Positions 36,254-40,931 of a stretch of DNA of 40,931 nt are shown piece after piece. Position 1 is the stretch's first letter. Each line of letters opens with the position of its first letter. Origin of the DNA: Clostridiales bacterium. GTDB lineage: Bacteria; Bacillota; Clostridia; Christensenellales; Pumilibacteraceae. The stretch covers positions 1-40,931 of the forward strand of contig SVHU01000025.1 in assembly GCA_015055625.1 (NCBI GenBank), written 5' to 3'. The notes below the pieces were generated by a model. That model saw nothing but the letters and a program-made list of their open reading frames with translations, was not told where the DNA came from and made no database searches. The translations under genes were made by a program, and so were the position numbers.

Positions 36254-38347
36254 ATGCAAAAGATAATCAATTTCAGACCGTTTTTAATAACTATGATATT
36301 TGCAGTTTTCGCAGTAATATGCGGAATACTTTTTGCTACGGTAAATAATATTGTAGGTATAGTTGCTGTTTGCGTATTGTTTATTATTGCAGTAGTTTTG
36401 ACTATTCTTTTTCGTAAAAACACATCAAGACTAATAACTTTTATACTATGCGCGTTTATGAGCATTTGGTGTTTTGCTTATGCAGGCGCATATCTTATTG
36501 AGCGTAATGCAGTGGTAGAATATACGGAAGAGGTGAGCATTGTCGGCAGAGTGTGCGACGTGCAAAGTAGCGATGGTTCGCACGCGTTAGTGTTGGAAAA
36601 TCTTGTAATCGATGACGATAATGAAAGTGGGAAAATGCGCGTAATACTAGACGAAAACGATTCGTCCACCTTTTACGTAAACGTTGGTGATAAAGTTTCA
36701 TTTATTTCTCAACCAATAGTAAGTAAAATTAATTTTGAGGATATATCTTTTAACGAGATAAAATATTATGCATACATCTCGTTAGACGAACTAAAAGTTT
36801 ATGCAGGCTCGCTTAATTTCAGAGAACAAATTCTTCAATCGCTAAGAAGCACTTATAATAATTGGCTAGGCGAATACGGCGAACTTGCTTATGGAATAAT
36901 AACAGGCGACAAAAACGGACTAAGCGGAGAATTACGTACGGCGTATTCCGTTAGTGGTCTTGCCCATATTCTTGCAGTTTCTGGTCTGCACGTAGGATTT
37001 TTAATGTCGTTGATAACATTTTTATTAAGAAAGCTTAGAGTAAATAAAAATATACAGCCGTTTATATGTCTTGCAGTGCTTTTAGCCTATAATTTCTTAG
37101 TTGGATTTTCTTACTCGATAATGCGAGCATCTATAATGTTTATGATTGCGTTTTCGGCAAGAATAAAGGGAAAGTGGAGTGATCCTCTAAACAATTTATG
37201 CTTAGCGGTAAGTGTAATAGTTTGTATATTTCCCTTTTCCATATTTGACGTTGGCTTTATAATGAGCGTTGGTTGCGTGCTTACAATAATACTTTTTTCA
37301 AAAGGTCTTACCGAGTTTTTCTTGCGCCTGTCTAAAAACAGGTTCAAAAAATTCTTTTCCACGCTATCTGTTTGTATATGCGCTCAAGTAGGTGTTTTTC
37401 CTGCTATGACCTTTTATTTTTCATCCTTTTCAACATATTCAATTCCAGCAAATATCATAGCAATGCCCATTCTTAATCTTATTTATATATTTGTGCTTGT
37501 GTTTGGCTTGCTAACAGCGTTTATTCCGATTTTCGGATATGTGCTAGCTTTGGCAAAATACCTGTTTATGGTGGTTGATTGGATAAACTTAGGCATAAGC
37601 TATCTACCGCTAAGCGAAGTAATAGTGTATGGCTCTACTAGTATGTTTATCTTGTATTTACTCTATTTTGTAGTCAGCAAATACGTAATGTTACGCAAGA
37701 AGATTATAGCTGTTACGTGTTGCGTTCTTCTTTCCGTGTCAATAATAGTCGTAGATAACGTAAGGTTTACAAGCGATACGCACTTGGTGTATTCTCACGC
37801 AAGATACGACGTTAGTTCAATAGTTAAAACAAACGACAAATACGCGCTTGTGGGTGACCTTACTAAGTATAGTAAAATAGAAAAGTGTATCAAAGACGCA
37901 AGAATACACGCTATCGATAGTATTTATGTTACGCACTTAAGTAATAATAACTTAGAATTTTTGATAGGGCTTGTAGATAAATATAAAGTAAATGCCGTTT
38001 ATATACGTGAGGATACCGATGCGTTACTTGCGTACGAGCTTGTCAAAAACAACGTAAACGTTAAGCATACGCTAGAGCAAAACGTAATACAAGAAATTTC
38101 GATAAGCGGAAAATTCGTGGGTTATAAATATAAAGGAATATTGTTTACGTCTTATAAAACAGACTTTAAGAGCATTAGTAAAGAATTGTTAGCTTCATAC
38201 AAAGTGGTTAGAGCTTACTCGCAAAAAGAAATAGAAGGAGTTAATTTTGCGCTCAATTTTGAGTATAAAGAAAATGAGGATGCAGTGGGTGCTAACGAAG
38301 ATACGGTGCTCTTGGATTACGATACAATGGCTCAAAAGCGGTTTTAG
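36254..38347 (+). CDS. comEC: ComEC/Rec2 DNA-uptake channel with degenerate C-terminal domain
   Basis: A 697-residue membrane protein. Two or three membrane segments open the protein (about 10-80), then an OB-like DUF4131 region (about 90-195). The competence domain (about 210-480) starts with ITGDKNGL and holds HILAVSGLHVGF, followed by several membrane segments. The C-terminal third should be a metallo-beta-lactamase domain with DVGQGD and THPHADH; here the matching places read THLVYSHARYD and THLSNNN, so the metal ligands are gone. ComEC imports single-stranded DNA in transformation. No other com genes lie in the window. There is no strong Shine-Dalgarno site; it probably depends on recG transcription. 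Confidence 0.92.
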   Translation: MQKIINFRPFLITMIFAVFAVICGILFATVNNIVGIVAVCVLFIIAVVLTILFRKNTSRLITFILCAFMSIWCFAYAGAYLIERNAVVEYTEEVSIVGRVCDVQSSDGSHALVLENLVIDDDNESGKMRVILDENDSSTFYVNVGDKVSFISQPIVSKINFEDISFNEIKYYAYISLDELKVYAGSLNFREQILQSLRSTYNNWLGEYGELAYGIITGDKNGLSGELRTAYSVSGLAHILAVSGLHVGFLMSLITFLLRKLRVNKNIQPFICLAVLLAYNFLVGFSYSIMRASIMFMIAFSARIKGKWSDPLNNLCLAVSVIVCIFPFSIFDVGFIMSVGCVLTIILFSKGLTEFFLRLSKNRFKKFFSTLSVCICAQVGVFPAMTFYFSSFSTYSIPANIIAMPILNLIYIFVLVFGLLTAFIPIFGYVLALAKYLFMVVDWINLGISYLPLSEVIVYGSTSMFILYLLYFVVSKYVMLRKKIIAVTCCVLLSVSIIVVDNVRFTSDTHLVYSHARYDVSSIVKTNDKYALVGDLTKYSKIEKCIKDARIHAIDSIYVTHLSNNNLEFLIGLVDKYKVNAVYIREDTDALLAYELVKNNVNVKHTLEQNVIQEISISGKFVGYKYKGILFTSYKTDFKSISKELLASYKVVRAYSQKEIEGVNFALNFEYKENEDAVGANEDTVLLDYDTMAQKRF

Positions 38348-38422
38348 TAAATAATCACGCTATTTATTATAACAAAACTACTTATATTCCTAAAATTTAT
38401 TTGTAAATACGCGTCAAAATTG

Positions 38423-38451
38423 TTGACAAACAAGTCTAAATCCTATATAAT
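38423..38451 (+). promoter_or_regulatory. Consensus SigA promoter of rpmF
   Basis: TTGACA at 38423-38428, 17-bp spacer, TATAAT at 38446-38451, a perfect consensus match. Confidence 0.92.
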
Positions 38452-38491
38452 AGTTAAGCAATTTGAAGAATCATTGATAGGAGGTGCTATT

Positions 38492-38680
38492 ATGGCAGTA
38501 CCAAAACATAAAGTTTCGAAACAGGCTGGAAATTCAAGATTTGCTAACTGGAAGATTAAAAATCCTTCTATTAGTGAATGCCCTCAGTGCCACGAACTTA
38601 AGCAGAACCATAGAGTATGCCGTTACTGCGGTTACTATGACGGCGCTAAGAAAGTAGAAGTTAAAAAAGCTAACGACTAA
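38492..38680 (+). CDS. rpmF: 50S ribosomal protein L32
   Basis: 62 residues beginning MAVPKHKVSKQ, the standard L32 start, with a zinc-ribbon CPQCHE...CRYCGYY. ATG 38492 follows AGGAGGTG (38480-38487); the open extension upstream contains the promoter and is not coding. The gene often follows yceD (DUF177) in other bacteria, but no yceD is present here; rpmF stands alone with its own consensus promoter and terminator. Firm. Confidence 0.97.
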   Translation: MAVPKHKVSKQAGNSRFANWKIKNPSISECPQCHELKQNHRVCRYCGYYDGAKKVEVKKAND

Positions 38681-38688
38681 TCAAAAGG

Positions 38689-38725
38689 AAATCGGTTTCA
38701 TAAAAGAAGCCGATTTTACTTTTAG
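38689..38725 (+). terminator. Terminator of rpmF
   Basis: AAATCGGTTT and AAGCCGATTT pair (one G-T pair) around an 8-base loop, followed by TACTTTTAG. The T-run is broken, so it is weaker than the others. Confidence 0.7.
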
Positions 38726-38769
38726 TGGAGTTTATTATAATTATTATATAATCATTAGTTGTGTTTTAG

Positions 38770-38798
38770 TTGTAAAAACTTTTTCAAAGTGGTATAAT
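38770..38798 (+). promoter_or_regulatory. SigA promoter of the Mrp-type ATPase gene
   Basis: TTGTAA at 38770-38775, 17-bp spacer, TATAAT at 38793-38798, 37 bp before the start codon. Confidence 0.78.
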
Positions 38799-38834
38799 AC
38801 GAAAGTAAACAAAAAATCAAGGAGATAACTTATT

Positions 38835-39653
38835 ATGGGTTGTACACATAATTGTGAAACTTGCGGAAGTTCTTGCTCTTCAAAGAATAAAGAGAGCATG
38901 ATTGAAAAACCGCACGACGGAACTAAAGTAAAAAAGATTATCGGCATAGTTAGTGGAAAGGGCGGAGTAGGTAAATCATTGGTTACTTCTCTTCTTGCAG
39001 TAGCTATGCAAATTAAAGGAAGTAAAACGGCAATACTCGACGCGGATATTACCGGGCCGTCTATTCCCAAGGCTTTTGGGCTTCACGGTAGCGCAGACGT
39101 TTTAGAAAATGCTATTTTACCCAAAGAAACTGCAACGGGTATTAAGGTAATGAGTACTAACTTCCTTCTTCAGGAAGAAACCGCGCCCGTTATTTGGAGA
39201 GGCCCAGTTATTGCAGGGCTTGTAAAGCAGTTCTGGACGGACGTTATTTGGGGCGATGTGGACTTTATGTTCGTAGATATGCCTCCGGGAACAGGTGACG
39301 TTCCACTTACCGTGTTCCAATCTTTACCAATAGACGGAATAGTAATCGTTACCACGCCTCAAGACCTTGTTGAAATGATCGTTAAAAAGGCTGCTAACAT
39401 GGCTAATATGATGAACGTTCCTATTCTTGGTATGGTAGAAAATATGTCGTACCTTAAGTGTCCTCACTGCGACGAAAAAATCGAGATTTACGGAAAGAGT
39501 AAGGTGGACGCAATCGCTAATGAGTATGGCGTAAAAACAACCGCTAAGCTCCCCATAAACCCCGACGTTGCTTCAGCTGTTGACGAAGGAGCAATCGAAA
39601 CTATTGACGTTTCCGCTCTTTCCGACTTTGTAACAATGCTTCAATCTTTATAA
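38835..39653 (+). CDS. Mrp/NBP35-family ATP-binding iron-sulfur carrier protein
   Basis: A 272-residue P-loop ATPase that holds and passes on [4Fe-4S] clusters (ApbC/Mrp branch). The deviant Walker A GKGGVGKS is at about 41-48, then DADITGPSIPKAFG and DMPPGTGDVPLT. The C-terminal pair CPHC, which bridges the cluster in the dimer, is at about 210. The N terminus has a further cysteine cluster, MGCTHNCETCGSSC, seen in many clostridial Mrp proteins and perhaps a second metal site. AAGGAG at 38819-38824 precedes the start. Monocistronic, with its own promoter and terminator. MtaB and RlmN in this window need such clusters. Confidence 0.93.
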   Translation: MGCTHNCETCGSSCSSKNKESMIEKPHDGTKVKKIIGIVSGKGGVGKSLVTSLLAVAMQIKGSKTAILDADITGPSIPKAFGLHGSADVLENAILPKETATGIKVMSTNFLLQEETAPVIWRGPVIAGLVKQFWTDVIWGDVDFMFVDMPPGTGDVPLTVFQSLPIDGIVIVTTPQDLVEMIVKKAANMANMMNVPILGMVENMSYLKCPHCDEKIEIYGKSKVDAIANEYGVKTTAKLPINPDVASAVDEGAIETIDVSALSDFVTMLQSL

Positions 39654-39663
39654 AAAACAAAAG

Positions 39664-39704
39664 ACGCATTATACGTTCAGTCATTGAGATATAATGCGTT
39701 TTTT
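39664..39704 (+). terminator. Terminator of the Mrp-type ATPase gene
   Basis: ACGCATTATA (39664-39673) and TATAATGCGT (39690-39699) pair perfectly, followed by TTTTTT. Confidence 0.92.
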
Positions 39705-39832
39705 ATTGAGATAAATGTTTTTCTTTTGTGTTTAGTTCGACTAAAACTGAGCAAATGTGCTAACGTTGTCTTATAAAATGTGCCTACTAAACTGGTAGGA
39801 GAGTTTAAATACTGAGAATTTACATAAAAGTA

Positions 39833-39861
39833 TTGAATTTTAACGTTGCGTATGATATAAT
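39833..39861 (+). promoter_or_regulatory. Promoter of the DegV-family gene
   Basis: TTGAAT at 39833-39838, 17-bp spacer, TATAAT at 39856-39861 with extended TG at 39853-39854. It lies 49 bp before the start. The 130 bp before it hold only a small CCTAC/GTAGG hairpin at 39783-39799. Confidence 0.8.
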
Positions 39862-39910
39862 TTTTTTATAAAGCGGAGTTATCGCAAATAAGTTTTTTAG
39901 GAGAAGTAAC

Positions 39911-40783
39911 ATGTTTCAGCTATTTACCGATACAGATACCGACATAACCCCAGAAGTTGCAAAAGAATATGGATATAAGATTATAAGTATGCCGTATATG
40001 CTAAAACTTGGCGAATCAGTCTATCCGTATGAGGATTTTGATACGTTCGATTATCAGACGTTTTATAATATTTTACGTAAAGGTACGCTTCCAACAACCA
40101 GCGCAATCACGCCTCAAAAGTATATCGAGTACTTCGAGCCCACTCTAAAGGAGGGCAAAGATATTTTGTACGTGCATTTTTCTCGCGCAATGTCCGCAAC
40201 CTTTGATTATATGGACAAGGCTTGGGAAGAGCTATCCAAAAAGTACCCAGAGCGCAAGCTTTATACCGTAGACACTAAGGGGATTACGATACTTAGCTAT
40301 AATATAGTAAGAGCCGTTGGCGACCTTGTAAAAGCAGGTAAAACCCCCGAAGAAATAGTTGAGTGGGCTAAAACCGAAGTGGATAAGCACGCAGTGTATT
40401 TCTTTGCCGACGACTTGAAGTTCTTTGGCAAGAGCGGAAGAGTAAGCGGAATTGCCGCCGTTATGGGTGGACTCTTGGGTATTCGACCCATTATCCATAT
40501 GAATAGCGACGGAAAAATGGTTTCTATTGCTAAAGCTCGTGGCAGAGGCGCTGCTACTAACAAAATGCTTGACTACGTAAGAGAGCTTAACGCGGATATC
40601 AAAGCTCACCGCGTAATAATCGGGCATAGCGACGCGCTGGATATTGCAAAGGATGTGGAAGCAAGACTAAAAGCGGAGTATGGCGACGATCTTAATACCG
40701 AAATTGTTGTCGTAAACCCCACCGCAGGCAGTCATTGCGGACCCAACACCGTAGGCGTAAGTTTTTATGCAAAGCATAGATAA
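39911..40783 (+). CDS. DegV-family fatty-acid-binding protein (FakB-like)
   Basis: A 290-residue DegV protein that binds a fatty acid in a closed pocket and presents its carboxylate to FakA. DegV hallmarks: FTDTDTDITPEVAKEYG at the N terminus, LPTTSAITPQKY (the conserved TTS), LYVHFSRAMSATFDY, the KFFGKSGRVSG segment and GGLLGIRPI. AGGAG at 39899-39903 precedes the start. It has its own promoter and terminator. FakA lies 5.8 kb upstream, so a kinase-carrier pair is plausible, though which fatty acid it carries cannot be read from the sequence. Confidence 0.92.
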   Translation: MFQLFTDTDTDITPEVAKEYGYKIISMPYMLKLGESVYPYEDFDTFDYQTFYNILRKGTLPTTSAITPQKYIEYFEPTLKEGKDILYVHFSRAMSATFDYMDKAWEELSKKYPERKLYTVDTKGITILSYNIVRAVGDLVKAGKTPEEIVEWAKTEVDKHAVYFFADDLKFFGKSGRVSGIAAVMGGLLGIRPIIHMNSDGKMVSIAKARGRGAATNKMLDYVRELNADIKAHRVIIGHSDALDIAKDVEARLKAEYGDDLNTEIVVVNPTAGSHCGPNTVGVSFYAKHR

Positions 40784-40799
40784 GAAAGAAATAATAGAT

Positions 40800-40828
40800 A
40801 ATGGGTGATTTTTAATCGCCCATTTATT
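40800..40828 (+). terminator. Weak hairpin after the DegV gene
   Basis: ATGGGTGAT and ATCGCCCAT pair around a T-rich loop (one G-T pair), followed by TTATTG. It may be the first of two terminators. Confidence 0.55.
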
Positions 40829-40838
40829 GTATAAAGAA

Positions 40839-40861
40839 AACCCCCAGATAGTCTGGGGGTT
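40839..40861. terminator. Strong GC-rich bidirectional hairpin terminator
   Basis: AACCCCCAGA (40839-40848) and TCTGGGGGTT (40852-40861) pair perfectly around a 3-base loop. On the minus strand it is followed by TTCTTTAT, on the plus strand by CAAAAAAGG. It probably ends the minus-strand gene entering from the right and backs up the DegV terminator. Confidence 0.75.
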
Positions 40862-40871
40862 CAAAAAAGGC

Positions 40872-40931
40872 TTATGCCGTTCCAACTTGCAAAAATACTC
40901 CGTTTAATTTATAATAAAAATGCGACCTGCC
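40872..40931 (-). CDS. C-terminal end of a minus-strand gene cut by the window edge
   Basis: Reading from the right edge, one minus-strand frame is open for 19 codons and stops with TAA at 40874-40872; it ends with KLNGVFLQVGTA. The strong hairpin lies 11 bp past the stop, as expected for the end of a gene. Too little is visible to name it, and a chance open frame of this length is possible. Confidence 0.45.
   Translation of the reverse strand, partial: GRSHFYYKLNGVFLQVGTA

Noticed and set aside
39783-39799. Riboswitch or T-box leader before degV
   Set aside because: Only a 5-bp hairpin CCTAC/GTAGG is present and it lies upstream of the predicted promoter, so it would not be transcribed with degV.

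Overview
The window reads as one contig from a low-to-moderate GC (about 40% by eye) Gram-positive bacterium of the class Clostridia, probably a spore-former or the descendant of one. The basis is gene order and content: prmA-rsmE-mtaB-HIT-rpsU, then yicC-gmk-rpoZ-coaBC-priA-def-fmt-rsmB-rlmN-rsgA-rpe-spoVM, a divergent rpmB, asp23-fakA-recG, comEC and rpmF follow the Bacillota housekeeping order. Ribosome binding sites are AGGAGG-like and promoters are classic SigA sites, mostly with 17-bp spacers. No tRNA, rRNA, CRISPR array or transposase gene was seen.

Layout. 1-299: two copies of a palindromic repeat and a promoter. 300-3796: rRNA/tRNA modification genes joined by ATGA overlaps, then rpsU with its own promoter and terminator. 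3987-11321: an accessory block with a 2101-residue GH43 lipoprotein and an amidohydrolase. 11440-16197: an unrecognised 135-residue protein, pcrA and ligA. 16314-17820: yicC and gmk. 17821-18884: 1064 bp of nested structured repeats with no gene, splitting gmk from rpoZ. 18885-27800: rpoZ to rpe. 27865-27927: a 20-residue SpoVM gene. 27994-31344: a divergent AraC regulator / GH2 glycosidase cassette sharing a 17-bp palindrome. 31503-36238: rpmB (minus), asp23, fakA and recG, with a cluster of DnaA-box-like sites before recG. 36254-40783: comEC with a degenerate C-terminal domain, rpmF, an Mrp-type ATPase and a DegV/FakB protein. A minus-strand gene seems to enter from the right edge.

How the genes work together. 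Most of the window is core information processing: translation start and ribosome maturation (def, fmt, prmA, rsmE, rsmB, rlmN, rsgA, ribosomal proteins), tRNA modification (mtaB), and replication and repair (pcrA, ligA, priA, recG). FakA and the DegV protein could form a fatty-acid kinase and its lipid-carrying partner. GH43 and GH2 point to use of plant or host glycans. remA, the stp/prkC phosphatase-kinase pair and thiN, often inside this cluster in Bacillota, are not at their usual places.

The least explained part is the repeat family at 1-104 and 17820-18838. Diverged copies keep the same base-paired arms through paired base changes, as expected of a mobile or RNA-level structured element.
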